From SIG455 sp045646385 (lineage in GTDB: Bacteria; Bacillota; Clostridia; UMGS1810): a DNA stretch of 32,421 nucleotides. Of the stretch, positions 1-8,166 are shown piece by piece. How positions within the stretch are numbered: position 1 is the stretch's first letter; every line of letters begins with the position of its first letter. The DNA is taken from contig JAZRKQ010000030.1 of NCBI GenBank assembly GCA_045646385.1, positions 1-32,421 of the forward strand. The letters run 5' to 3'. A program made the translations under genes and the position numbers. The notes beneath the pieces were generated by a model, which was not told the DNA's origin, ran no database searches, and saw only the letters and a program-made list of their open reading frames with translations.

Positions 1-2
1 CT

Positions 3-221
3 AAAAAGGGCAAAATGCGAAAACAAGGCACAGGATGCATCAGTAAGATAAATGACCACCTATACGAAGGTAGATACTCGCCAAAGGATGCCTACGGCAA
101 AAGAATGGCAAGAAACATATATGCACCTACAAGAGAGGAATGTGAAGAAAAGCTCGCCATACTGATCAAGGAAATGAAATCCGAAATTGCAGAACAAAAA
201 GCGAAACTCAAAAATGCATAA
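3..221 (+). CDS. C-terminal end of a probable recombinase-type protein (partial)
   Basis: The reading frame is open to the left edge of the window, so this is probably the tail of a longer gene; a start at the ATG at 15 would give only 68 residues. The visible part has a basic GTG-containing beginning, then a beta-strand pattern (HLYEGRYSPKDAYGKR) and a charged helix rich in Glu and Lys. This matches the small AP2/Arm-type DNA-binding fold found at the ends of site-specific recombinases and integrases of Firmicutes mobile elements. I see no good ribosome binding site before the ATG at 15, which supports the partial-gene reading. The recombinase assignment rests on pattern recall only; a free-standing small DNA-binding protein is the alternative. 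It sits beside an accessory gene and a tRNA with a duplicated part, which fits the edge of a mobile element. Confidence 0.5.
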   Translation, partial: KKGKMRKQGTGCISKINDHLYEGRYSPKDAYGKRMARNIYAPTREECEEKLAILIKEMKSEIAEQKAKLKNA

Positions 222-316
222 TAACACAGGTGGCACGGACATAAAGAATCCGTGCCACAGCTTTTGGGCGTATTAAATTTTGATACGGTGAAAACAAAGA
301 AAAGGGAAAACAAATA

Positions 317-345
317 TTGTTAAAATAATAGAAGTATGATATAAT
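317..345 (+). promoter_or_regulatory. Sigma-A-type promoter of the accessory membrane protein gene
   Basis: A -35 box TTGTTA (317-322) lies 17 nt from a perfect -10 TATAAT (340-345), preceded by TG at 337-338 (extended -10). Transcription should begin near 351-353. That is too close to the ATG at 358 for a ribosome binding site and favours the GTG at 376 as the start of the gene. Confidence 0.7.
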
Positions 346-375
346 TAATAAAAAAGAATGAAAGAGGATACTAAA

Positions 376-1062
376 GTGGCTCAAAGTTTTATTGCGGGAA
401 CAACGAATTATAGTGAACAAAGTATAAAAGAAATACGCAGTGATATTCTACGTTGGATTGAATATGCACAAGAAATAAAAAAACTTTTTCAAGAAACAAT
501 TACTAATTCAAAACATTCAAAATATTGGTTTAAAGTCGCATCTGGATTTGCTGCTTTTTGCGAAAGCGTTCCAATGATATGTGATACATTTTGTGAAGAC
601 TTTAAAATTATTGTTAATGCTATTGATAATGACAACATTACTAAAAGAGAAATAGCACTAATGAAAAATATATATAAGTGTACAGTTCAAAATGAAGAAT
701 TTTCTTGGAAAACTTATAAAGGACACGATGATGGATATTGGCATGATTACGGGAATCCTGAATTTGAAAAAATTGAAAATTTATATGGGAAAGGAAGAGA
801 TTTCTTTATAACATTAAAGGATGTTGGAAATGCTGTTTCACGAATGGAGGATTATATGAAAGAAGAAATAAAATCTACACATATTGAAGATAATAGTATT
901 CACATCGGGGATGGCAACAAGATTAAAAAGTCTCCGTTTGGAAATCACATTAGTGATGGAAAACAAGAGTCATTTTTCAAAAAATATGTTTGGCAAATTG
1001 TAGCAGCGATAATTGCAGGTGTTGCTGTAACATATATTTGTGTATGGTTAGGATTAAAATAA
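376..1062 (+). CDS. Unknown protein with a C-terminal membrane anchor
   Basis: I do not recognise this family. I chose GTG 376 (228 residues) because AAAGAGGA (361-368) sits 7 nt upstream; an ATG at 358 lacks a binding site and lies almost at the predicted transcription start. The first two thirds are mostly helical and charged. Near the C-terminus is an I-G-D-G-N-K-I segment followed by FGNHI, a repeating Ile/Gly/Asn pattern like that in proteins with short beta-solenoid linkers. One hydrophobic helix (about the last 25 residues) then predicts a tail-anchored membrane protein with a cytoplasmic N-terminal part. The gene has its own promoter, is AT-rich, and lies between a recombinase fragment and tRNA-Pro, which suggests an accessory cargo gene. 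A defence role is possible but unproven. Confidence 0.7.
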   Translation: MAQSFIAGTTNYSEQSIKEIRSDILRWIEYAQEIKKLFQETITNSKHSKYWFKVASGFAAFCESVPMICDTFCEDFKIIVNAIDNDNITKREIALMKNIYKCTVQNEEFSWKTYKGHDDGYWHDYGNPEFEKIENLYGKGRDFFITLKDVGNAVSRMEDYMKEEIKSTHIEDNSIHIGDGNKIKKSPFGNHISDGKQESFFKKYVWQIVAAIIAGVAVTYICVWLGLK

Positions 1063-1171
1063 GCATATTTTAAGATGCGATATTACAAAAACGAATTAAA
1101 TGAATTATCCCACATTTGAATCAAAAACCCATGTGGTCAAATTCAAAAAATACATATTTTTAAACAAAACA

Positions 1172-1205
1172 AAAACCTCAGAAACCGCTTGGTTACTGAG
1201 GTTTT
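1172..1205. terminator. Terminator downstream of tRNA-Pro
   Basis: AAAACCTCAG (1172-1181) pairs with CTGAGGTTTT (1196-1205), and an inner AACC/GGTT extends the stem. On the minus strand it is followed by a T-rich run, so it should end the tRNA-Pro transcript. On the plus strand it could also stop reading from the unknown membrane protein gene. Confidence 0.8.
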
Positions 1206-1207
1206 GT

Positions 1208-1284
<77 letters not shown>

Positions 1285-1329
1285 AAATGAAATATTCGAT
1301 TTTTTTGCATCTCCCGTGTCTGTGGGATA

Positions 1330-1360
1330 ACATGTGGTCAAATCAGTTTTGACCACATGT
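1330..1360. repeat. 13-bp inverted repeat between the two tRNA-Pro copies
   Basis: The arms at 1330-1342 (ACATGTGGTCAAA) and 1348-1360 are perfect inverted copies around a 5-nt spacer. A further direct copy of CATGTGGTCAAA lies at 1130-1141, and a degenerate one (CGTGTTGTCAAA) near 1530. There is no T-run, so this is not an obvious terminator. The spread of one motif around the tRNA suggests protein-binding sites or element-end repeats. Confidence 0.65.
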
Positions 1361-1445
1361 ATTTTGTTTTCTTGGTCGCCATAAGTGACGGTGTTGAACG
1401 GTTTGTGGGAGTTCGGCTGATTACTAATGAATTGATTAGTACCGT

Positions 1446-1541
1446 GTCCCGAACGAAGCGCGCTACCAAACTGCGCTATATCCCGAAATAAAATATTAGT
1501 TTTTTGTATCTTCCGTGTTTGTGTAATAACGTGTTGTCAAA
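1446..1541 (-). pseudogene. Partial copy of tRNA-Pro (5' half) and its upstream flank
   Basis: Positions 1446-1485 repeat 1245-1284 without a mismatch, giving the acceptor 5' strand, D arm and most of the anticodon arm of tRNA-Pro. The similarity continues less perfectly through the upstream flank to about 1541. The 3' half of the tRNA is absent: beyond the anticodon loop, toward lower coordinates, unrelated sequence follows. That sequence has a 6-bp inverted repeat ACTAAT/ATTAGT and, on the minus strand, a GGCGACCA segment (1373-1380). The copy cannot fold as a normal tRNA. It may be a remnant of element integration at the tRNA or a decayed tandem tRNA. Confidence 0.75.
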
Positions 1542-1657
1542 AAAATTTTAAAATTAAATTTGTAATTTTAACCACAAAATACTTATAATATTATAATACC
1601 AATAATGAAAAAAAGCAAGTATTTTATATAAAAAAATAAAAAGAAAATTAATTCCTA

Positions 1658-1685
1658 TTGCAATTTAGTGCATTTGTGATATAAT
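1658..1685 (+). promoter_or_regulatory. Promoter of the coiled-coil/CapD-type operon
   Basis: TTGCAA (1658-1663) and an extended -10 TGaTATAAT (1677-1685) are separated by 16 nt. Transcription should start near 1692, giving a leader of about 85 nt before the GTG at 1777. The leader holds a modest hairpin (CAACGC 1731-1736 with GTGTTG 1747-1752). I could not assign a riboswitch class to it. Confidence 0.65.
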
Positions 1686-1687
1686 AG

Positions 1688-1707
1688 TGTTATATTATGT
1701 TATATTA
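1688..1707 (+). repeat. Perfect 10-bp tandem repeat at the transcription start
   Basis: TGTTATATTA occurs twice back to back just downstream of the -10 box at 1680-1685. Its place across the expected transcription start would suit an operator or a slippage-prone phase-variation site, but in such AT-rich sequence it may be chance. Confidence 0.55.
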
Positions 1708-1776
1708 AATAAACAAAATATATAAGATGGCAACGCAAGATTTAAAGTGTTGATGATATGCTGTTGAGGTGTCACT

Positions 1777-2433
1777 GTGAAAAAACGTAGTGTTTTAATC
1801 GTTATTGCAATTGTTTTAATTGCTTTTATATTTATTGTGTATTCACAATGGAATAATATAAGGGGCATTTTTTATTCATTTAAATATTCGAATGAAGAAA
1901 TAGAAACTATGATAACCGAAACTGATAATAATTTGAAACGTGATCTTGAGGCGTTTATCGGTCATCCAATAAGAGAATTTACTGAAGAGGAAAATAAACA
2001 AATCGAGGAAGGCTCTATCACAAAAGAACAGGTTATTGAAAAAATAATTCTAGAGGAATTAAAAAAGGATTCTAGCGAAATAGAAAATAATGGTAATAAA
2101 GATGTAAGTTATTATATAACATCACTGTATAATTTAAAAAATGAATACATAGGAAAATTAGACGGAATGGTTTCTTCGGCTGTTGCTGAATATAAAGCAC
2201 TCTCTAAAGTTGAACGTACACGTTCAAAGCAACTTGAAATTGGTGCCGCATATGCCAAAAAAGCAATGGCTTTAGAGAGTGAGTGTGACAGAAAAGTATC
2301 TGAAATAGTTAGTAATATAGAAAAAATTTTAAAATCTACCGGACAGAGTACAGAGATTATTTCAACAATAAACAATGCATATGTATCTGAAAAAACGTAT
2401 AAACGTGCATATTACTTGAATATGTTTAAATAA
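1777..2433 (+). CDS. Membrane-anchored coiled-coil protein of unknown function
   Basis: The start is GTG, placed by GAGGTG (1766-1771) 5 nt upstream. The 218-residue product has an N-terminal hydrophobic helix (about residues 5-24) followed by a strongly charged, helix-rich extracytoplasmic part. That part includes a long segment with coiled-coil character and no catalytic motif I know. It lies 20 nt before the CapD/EpsC-type dehydratase and shares its promoter, so a structural or accessory role in surface-polysaccharide assembly is a reasonable inference. It is not a recognisable Wzz/CpsC protein because the second membrane segment is missing. Confidence 0.8.
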   Translation: MKKRSVLIVIAIVLIAFIFIVYSQWNNIRGIFYSFKYSNEEIETMITETDNNLKRDLEAFIGHPIREFTEEENKQIEEGSITKEQVIEKIILEELKKDSSEIENNGNKDVSYYITSLYNLKNEYIGKLDGMVSSAVAEYKALSKVERTRSKQLEIGAAYAKKAMALESECDRKVSEIVSNIEKILKSTGQSTEIISTINNAYVSEKTYKRAYYLNMFK

Positions 2434-2453
2434 AAATATAAAAAGAGGTTATT

Positions 2454-4361
2454 ATGGATAAATTTCTGACTAAAAACCAAAAAAGTATATTTGTCTTGGC
2501 AGACATATTTTTTATAATTGCTTCTTACATTTTTTCTGCAATGTTCTTGGATGTAATTACAGATGTTTACGGAACTTATTATTTTACAGTAACGATTGCT
2601 ATTACGTGTGTTTTTCATGGCGTTGCATTTGAATGTTTTGGTCTATACAACATAATTTGGCTCTATGCCGGACTTAACGATTACTTTAAAGCAATCAGAG
2701 TAATGGCGCTGGAAATTCTTGCTCTTATGCTGATATTTTTGAAATTGGCGAATGTTTGTTCAGAAAGAATGCTCTTACTGGCAGGAATATTTTCAATAGG
2801 ATTCATTATGTTTTCGCGTGTTTTGGTGCGACTTTTTGCAATTTCAATATCTAACTATTATGATAGAGTCAACAAACGCATAAAGAAAAACCTGCTTATT
2901 ATAGGTGCAGGAAGCGCTGCCAGAACGATAATAAATGATATTAATAAAAATATAGATTCACCATATAAAATTATCGGGTTGATTGATGATAATGTAAATA
3001 AAATTGGTCGTGTTATATCTGGATATCAGGTAATGGGCAACAGAAATGCAATACCCAAAATTGTTAAGCTCAATACTGTTGATGAAATTCTTATTGCAAT
3101 GCCCTCTGCAAAAGAAGTGGATAGAAGAAGTATAATAGAAATTTGCAAAACTACAAATTGCATAACAAAAATTGTACCTACTATTTATAAATTTGATGAC
3201 ATCGAAAAGGGTATGTTTTCAAAAGTTCGTAATGTACAAATTGAAGATTTACTTGCGCGTGATGAAATTATTCTTGATAACAAAATGATTTCATCTGATG
3301 TCAAAGGGAAGATTATTTTTGTAACGGGCGGTGGCGGTTCGATCGGAAGTGAACTGTGCCGTCAGCTGGCTAAACTAAATCCGCAAAAATTAATAATAAT
3401 TGATATATACGAAAACAATGCTTATGATATTCAAATGGAACTTAAAACAGATTTTCCGGAACTTGATGTTGAGGTTCTTATTGCTTCTGTTCGTGATAAA
3501 AAACGAATGGACATTCTATTTGATAAATATCGTCCGTATGCAGTTTTTCATGCAGCAGCACATAAGCACGTGCCGCTAATGGAAGATAGTCCTGGCGAAG
3601 CCGTTAAAAATAATGTTTTTGGTACATACAACGTTGCACGCTGTGCAGATAAATATAACGTTGACAGATTTGTTTTGATTTCAACTGACAAAGCAGTTAA
3701 TCCCACCAATATTATGGGTGCGTCAAAACGTTTGTGTGAAATGGTTGTACAAGCAATGCAAACAATTAGTAAAACTAAATATGTTGCTGTAAGATTTGGT
3801 AATGTGTTAGGTAGTAATGGATCTGTAATACCTTTGTTTAAAAAACAGATTGAAAATGGTGGTCCTGTTACTCTTACTCATAAAGATATAACCAGATTTT
3901 TTATGACTATTCCTGAAGCAGTTAGATTAGTGCTTCAATCGTATTCGTATGCTCAGGGTGGCGAAATATTCATACTGGATATGGGCAAACCTATTAAAAT
4001 TTATGATTTGGCAGTAAATTTAATTAAATTATCCGGATTGCGTCCGGATGAGGATATAAAAATTGAAATTACCGGATTGCGTCCAGGTGAAAAATTGTAT
4101 GAAGAATTGCTTATGGAAGAAGAGGGCCTCAAAAAAACTGCCCATAGCAAAATTTTTATTGGACAGCCAACATTTTCTGATTATCAAACATTGGAACAAA
4201 AACTAAATTTATTAGGTGAGGCTATTGATAACAATAACGATGAAGGCATTAGGAAAATTATTTCCGATATTGTAACTACCTATAAACCTCAGGATGAGGA
4301 ATACGCATATATGAAAAAATCATACAACACCGATGGCCCTAGAGATGCGGTCACGATGTAA
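2454..4361 (+). CDS. capD: CapD/EpsC-type nucleoside-diphosphate-sugar dehydratase/epimerase (membrane-bound)
   Basis: 635 residues, the usual size of the large FlaA1/WbpM/CapD family. Four N-terminal membrane helices occupy about residues 10-130. A first Rossmann-like domain carries GAGSAAR (151-157). The catalytic short-chain-dehydrogenase domain starts at the NAD-binding TGGGGSIGSE (about 290-299). A TDKAVNPTNIMGASK segment (about 411-425) holds the active-site Met/Lys pattern of 4,6-dehydratases in place of the classical Tyr-x-x-x-Lys. The likely reaction is 4,6-dehydration of UDP-N-acetylglucosamine, the first step toward diaminotrideoxy or 6-deoxy amino sugars for glycans; substrate is inferred from family. 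The ribosome site AAAGAGG precedes the ATG. It follows the coiled-coil gene and ends at a strong terminator. Confidence 0.92.
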   Translation: MDKFLTKNQKSIFVLADIFFIIASYIFSAMFLDVITDVYGTYYFTVTIAITCVFHGVAFECFGLYNIIWLYAGLNDYFKAIRVMALEILALMLIFLKLANVCSERMLLLAGIFSIGFIMFSRVLVRLFAISISNYYDRVNKRIKKNLLIIGAGSAARTIINDINKNIDSPYKIIGLIDDNVNKIGRVISGYQVMGNRNAIPKIVKLNTVDEILIAMPSAKEVDRRSIIEICKTTNCITKIVPTIYKFDDIEKGMFSKVRNVQIEDLLARDEIILDNKMISSDVKGKIIFVTGGGGSIGSELCRQLAKLNPQKLIIIDIYENNAYDIQMELKTDFPELDVEVLIASVRDKKRMDILFDKYRPYAVFHAAAHKHVPLMEDSPGEAVKNNVFGTYNVARCADKYNVDRFVLISTDKAVNPTNIMGASKRLCEMVVQAMQTISKTKYVAVRFGNVLGSNGSVIPLFKKQIENGGPVTLTHKDITRFFMTIPEAVRLVLQSYSYAQGGEIFILDMGKPIKIYDLAVNLIKLSGLRPDEDIKIEITGLRPGEKLYEELLMEEEGLKKTAHSKIFIGQPTFSDYQTLEQKLNLLGEAIDNNNDEGIRKIISDIVTTYKPQDEEYAYMKKSYNTDGPRDAVTM

Positions 4362-4367
4362 TTTTTG

Positions 4368-4397
4368 AAACCTCTTGCATACCAAGAGGTTTTTTAT
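4368..4397 (+). terminator. Terminator of the CapD-type gene
   Basis: AAACCTCTTG (4368-4377) and CAAGAGGTTT (4383-4392) form a 10-bp stem around CATAC, followed directly by a T-run. Confidence 0.9.
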
Positions 4398-4467
4398 TAT
4401 AATATATTTTAAAAATGTTGTTGGCTTATTTTATTGGACAACGTTTGAACAATATAATAAAGAATTG

Positions 4468-4496
4468 TTGATTATTACCTTTTTTTGTGTTATGAT
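4468..4496 (+). promoter_or_regulatory. Promoter of the apgM-ytvI operon
   Basis: TTGATT (4468-4473) and TATGAT (4491-4496) are 17 nt apart, with TG at 4488-4489 (extended -10). Transcription should start about 35 nt before the ATG at 4537. Confidence 0.65.
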
Positions 4497-4536
4497 AAAA
4501 ACGATTATATATTGTAACTTATGGAGGAATGATATT

Positions 4537-5745
4537 ATGAAATATATCGTTGTTTTAGGCGATGGAATGGCTGATTACAAAGTAGACGAACTTGGGGGTA
4601 AGACTCCGCTTGAAGCCGCGAATAAACCCAATATAGACTATATGTGCGCTCACGGTGAAATCGGACTTGTTAAAAATGTACCTGAATCGCTTTCACCAGG
4701 TAGTGATGTGGCAAACCTTTCTGCTTTTGGTTATGACCCTTTTAAGTATTATTCGGGTCGTTCGCCTTTGGAGGCGGTAAGTATGGGTATAGACATTAAA
4801 GAAAGCGACATTATATTCCGTTGTAATATAGTTACTGTCAGCGATGAGGAAAATTATCTTGACAAGCGCATTATAGACCATAGTGCAGACGAGATAACCA
4901 CCGAAGAAGCAAGAGAGATTATGAAAACCGTTGCTGAAATGTTTGATAACGAGTTTTTAAAGTTCTATCCAGGAATCAGTTATCGCCATGCACTTGTGTG
5001 GGATAAAGGTCCGTATGATTTCAACCTTACACCGCCGCATGATATTTTAGAGAGAAATCTTGCTGAATATCTTCCCAAAGGCGAGGGGGCAGATATCCTC
5101 ACAGAAATGACAATCAAAAGTTACGAAGTTCTTAAAAATCACCCTGTAAACCTTAAAAGAATAGAGCGCGGTTTAAAACCTGCAAACTCAATCTGGATTT
5201 GGGGCGAGGGTAAAAAACCTGCACTTTCATCTTTTAAGGAAAAGTACGGAATTGACGGAAGTGTTATTTCTGCAGTTGATCTTATTAAAGGTATCGCTAT
5301 CTGTGCAGGTCTTGAGTCTATCGATGTAGAGGGCGCAACTGGTAATGTACATACAAACTTTAAAGGCAAAGCCGATGCTGCTATAAATGTGCTTGAAAAC
5401 GGCAAAGATTTTGTGTATATCCATATGGAAGCACCCGATGAGTGCGGTCATCGCCATGAAATTGAAAATAAAGTTAAATCTATAGAACTTATAGATGAGA
5501 AGGTTGTTGGGTATATTAAAGATGAACTCGATAAAAAGGGCATAGATTATAAAATGCTTATCTTACCTGACCATCCTACACCGTTGGCACTTCGGACACA
5601 TACACGTGATGCAGTTCCGTATATAATTTTTGACAGTACTGATTGTAACGGAGGAAGTGGTGTAAGTTATAGCGAAGACAATGCTGCATCTTGCGGAAAA
5701 CTTATTGAAAAGGGTTACACCCTGATGGACCATTTTTTAAACTGA
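4537..5745 (+). CDS. apgM: ApgM-type cofactor-independent phosphoglycerate mutase family protein
   Basis: The ATG at 4537 is fixed by GGAGGA (4523-4528) with an 8-nt spacer; the longer open frame back to 4375 includes the preceding terminator and promoter. The 402-residue product is an alkaline-phosphatase-fold enzyme. GDGMAD (8-13) carries a metal-binding Asp, SPGSDVANLS the nucleophile Ser, and a MEAPDECGHRHE segment plus LPDHPTP the further metal ligands. Known members interconvert 2- and 3-phosphoglycerate (glycolysis) in a metal-dependent way. A close subfamily in bacteria has been proposed to be a homoserine kinase because it sits in threonine operons. Here the partner is a ytvI-like gene, so context does not favour that role, but sequence alone does not exclude it. 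Confidence 0.88.
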   Translation: MKYIVVLGDGMADYKVDELGGKTPLEAANKPNIDYMCAHGEIGLVKNVPESLSPGSDVANLSAFGYDPFKYYSGRSPLEAVSMGIDIKESDIIFRCNIVTVSDEENYLDKRIIDHSADEITTEEAREIMKTVAEMFDNEFLKFYPGISYRHALVWDKGPYDFNLTPPHDILERNLAEYLPKGEGADILTEMTIKSYEVLKNHPVNLKRIERGLKPANSIWIWGEGKKPALSSFKEKYGIDGSVISAVDLIKGIAICAGLESIDVEGATGNVHTNFKGKADAAINVLENGKDFVYIHMEAPDECGHRHEIENKVKSIELIDEKVVGYIKDELDKKGIDYKMLILPDHPTPLALRTHTRDAVPYIIFDSTDCNGGSGVSYSEDNAASCGKLIEKGYTLMDHFLN

Positions 5746-5756
5746 CAGGTGATTAA

Positions 5757-6854
5757 ATGAATATTTTACCTAAAGACCCGTCTAAAACATTAATAAAAAT
5801 AGTATATGTGGCAGTTGTGCTTGCAGTGATTTATTTTGTGCTGCCTAAAGCAGTTATACTTGCTATGCCGTTCATAGCAGCATATGTTATATCAAGGCTT
5901 ATTTTACCTGTTGCGGATTACCTTGAGAGTAAACTTAAATTTCCAAGACGCCTTGCCATAATTCTTGTAATGCTTGTTGCAGTGGGTTTGCTTGGGCTTT
6001 TGGTGTTTACACTATTCTATCAGGCAGTTTATGAACTTCAGAATTTTGCGTATATTATTCCTGCTTTGCTTGAGGGACAGTACACTTTGCCGGAATGGGT
6101 TGATACGCTTGTAAACAACCTTAAAAACTTTTATATTGCACTTCCTGCATCTATGCAGGAGTTTATCGTAATGATAAGTGATAATCTGCGTGGAAACATC
6201 TATAATATTTTAGAGCCTGCAACGCAATCGGTTATCAGCGCTGCTGCAAAGGTTGGTAGGGCGCTTCCGAACATATTCGTATTTGCTATTGTTATGCTTC
6301 TGTCAACATATTTTATGTGCGACGACAGAGAACGCATACGTTCCTTTTTTAAAGGTGTTGTCCCAAAATCTGTTTTGCGCAGAACTGTTTACATTAAAAA
6401 TGAGTTATTAAAAGCGTGCGGTGGATATTTAAAGGCACAGGGAATTCTTATGTGCATTACGTTTGTGGTAATGCTTATAGGCTTAACTGTGATAGGCGTA
6501 GAATCATCTGCTTTAATTGCATTTATCATAGCGGTGATTGATGTTATACCTGTTCTTGGTACAGGTACAGTTTTAATTCCCTGGGCGGTTGTATCGCTTA
6601 TTACAGGCAAATATTTCTTTGCAATAGGACTTGTTATAATTTATGCAATAGCATTTTTAATAAGGCATTTATCGGAGCCAAAGATACTAAGTCAGCAGAT
6701 AGGTTTGCATCCGCTTGTGACGTTACTCACAGTTTATATAGGGTTAAGAACAATTGGCGTGTTCGGTATGATACTTGGTCCTATTGTAGCTATAATCATA
6801 ATAAATTTTTTCAAAGCAGAACAGAAATACAAAGAAGAATTCCAAGATAATTAA
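5757..6854 (+). CDS. ytvI: AI-2E-family permease, YtvI-like sporulation membrane protein
   Basis: 365 residues, with about seven to eight membrane helices: two at the N-terminus, then a soluble stretch, then a cluster in the C-terminal half. The C-terminal signature (SEPKILSQQIGLHPLVTLL, then a Gly-rich GVFGMILGPI) matches the AI-2E transporter superfamily, and the GLHPL form is typical of the YtvI branch. In Bacillus and Clostridia that branch is expressed in sporulation; its substrate is unknown. AGGTGA (5748-5753) lies 3 nt before the ATG at 5757, just 11 nt after the apgM-like stop, so the two genes are one transcript. Ends at a bidirectional terminator. Confidence 0.8.
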   Translation: MNILPKDPSKTLIKIVYVAVVLAVIYFVLPKAVILAMPFIAAYVISRLILPVADYLESKLKFPRRLAIILVMLVAVGLLGLLVFTLFYQAVYELQNFAYIIPALLEGQYTLPEWVDTLVNNLKNFYIALPASMQEFIVMISDNLRGNIYNILEPATQSVISAAAKVGRALPNIFVFAIVMLLSTYFMCDDRERIRSFFKGVVPKSVLRRTVYIKNELLKACGGYLKAQGILMCITFVVMLIGLTVIGVESSALIAFIIAVIDVIPVLGTGTVLIPWAVVSLITGKYFFAIGLVIIYAIAFLIRHLSEPKILSQQIGLHPLVTLLTVYIGLRTIGVFGMILGPIVAIIIINFFKAEQKYKEEFQDN

Positions 6855-6859
6855 CAATA

Positions 6860-6886
6860 AAAATGCACCCTCGGAGGGTGCATTTT
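6860..6886. terminator. Bidirectional terminator between convergent genes
   Basis: AAAATGCACCC (6860-6870) pairs with GGGTGCATTTT (6876-6886). A-runs and T-runs on both sides let it serve the ytvI-like gene (+) and the CLC gene (-). Confidence 0.9.
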
Positions 6887-6894
6887 ACTTTGTA

Positions 6895-8160
6895 CTATTT
6901 TGTGTTTATATCGATCAATTCTTCATTGAGTTTTGAATATACGATTTTCTGGCTTTTATAAAGACCAAAGTATCCAGACATCATATAACTAACTCCGCAA
7001 ACAGTTGCCATTATAAGTATAGGCTCTGCGCCAAAAACTTCAAGTGCTAAAATTGTAGATGCAATAGGGCAGTTTACTACTCCGCAGAAAATTGCTACAA
7101 AACCTATTGCGGCACTGAATCCTGCATCAAGACCTAACATTGAGCCTGCTACGCAACCAAACGTGGAACCTATAAAAAATGCCGGCACTATTTCGCCACC
7201 TTTAAAACCTGCGGCTATTGTAATTGCAGTAAATATTATTTTAAGTAAAAATGCCTCGTACCTTGCTTCGCCGCCAATGGCACGGGTTATAACGTCCATT
7301 CCTGCACCGTTGTAGTCGTATGTGCCTAGCGCATAGGAAAGACCGACTATAAGCACACCGCCTGCAAAAGCGCGTACATATCTGCTTGGAACAGTACTTT
7401 CCATTATGTGCTCGCATTTGTGGATAGCCATACAGAAAAGAATACTTACTATTGCACACAGTATAGCGAGTATGATAACTTTTATCATTACCGATACAGA
7501 AATCGCCTCTATAAAAACATTTTCAAAACGCACGGGCGATAAACCGAAACTACCTGCAATTTTGTATGCAACTATGGAAGAAACTATACACGGTACAAGA
7601 CCTGCATAGTGTATTACACCTACACTTGTAACTTCGAGTGCGAAGAATGCGGCTGTAAGCGGAGTTCCGAAAAGTGCTGCAAAAACTGCACTCATACCCG
7701 ACATTACCACTATGTGCATATCTTTTTTATTAAACCTAAATACTTTGCCAAGATTGTAGCCGATACTTCCTCCAAGTTGAAGTGCAGCACCCTCTCTACC
7801 TGCCGAACCGCCAAGTAAGTGTGTTATACAGGTTGATATAAATATAAGCGGTGCCATAACCAAAGGTACATTTTGCTCATCTCTTGCAGATTCTATTACA
7901 CGGTTTGTATCTATTGCGCCTTTGTTTTTGAACAGCGCATATAAGACTGATATTATTATACCGCCTATTGGCAACAACAGTATAATCCACGTATTCTCTG
8001 TACGAAATTCCGTAACGAGGTCAATACTTATGTGGAAAATACTCCCCAATACACCGCCAATAAGTCCTACGATAGAAGACGCAATCAGCCATTTAATCAG
8101 GACTTTTATATATTCAAAAGGTGGTTTAAGAAATGTTTTTAAAGAATCCAAAACATTCAT
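6895..8160 (-). CDS. CLC-family chloride channel / anion-proton antiporter, possibly fluoride type
   Basis: About 420 residues of almost continuous membrane helices. The gating-glutamate motif GGSAGREGA is clear (about residues 119-127 from the upstream TTG), as is GGEIVPAFFIGSTFG in the second half, both diagnostic of the CLC fold. The canonical GSGIP chloride motif is not seen; its place is taken by DTNRVIESA. The short length and GSAGREG context resemble the fluoride-exporting CLC-F branch, but no fluoride riboswitch precedes the operon. The start is uncertain: TTG at 8166 directly follows the upstream stop, ATG at 8160 touches a GGAG, and TTG at 8151 has the best spacing from that GGAG. 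The gene abuts the antiporter gene, so translational coupling is likely. Confidence 0.88.
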   Translation of the reverse strand: MNVLDSLKTFLKPPFEYIKVLIKWLIASSIVGLIGGVLGSIFHISIDLVTEFRTENTWIILLLPIGGIIISVLYALFKNKGAIDTNRVIESARDEQNVPLVMAPLIFISTCITHLLGGSAGREGAALQLGGSIGYNLGKVFRFNKKDMHIVVMSGMSAVFAALFGTPLTAAFFALEVTSVGVIHYAGLVPCIVSSIVAYKIAGSFGLSPVRFENVFIEAISVSVMIKVIILAILCAIVSILFCMAIHKCEHIMESTVPSRYVRAFAGGVLIVGLSYALGTYDYNGAGMDVITRAIGGEARYEAFLLKIIFTAITIAAGFKGGEIVPAFFIGSTFGCVAGSMLGLDAGFSAAIGFVAIFCGVVNCPIASTILALEVFGAEPILIMATVCGVSYMMSGYFGLYKSQKIVYSKLNEELIDINTK

Positions 8161-8166
8161 CTCCAA

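Noticed and set aside
1286..1300. Promoter of tRNA-Pro close to its 5' end
   Set aside because: TTGACC is present upstream on the minus strand (1342-1337), but no acceptable -10 lies at the right distance, so I did not annotate one.
4375..4536. 54-codon N-terminal extension of the ApgM-type gene
   Set aside because: It would include part of a terminator hairpin and the promoter; the ATG at 4537 has a strong ribosome site and the family N-terminus.
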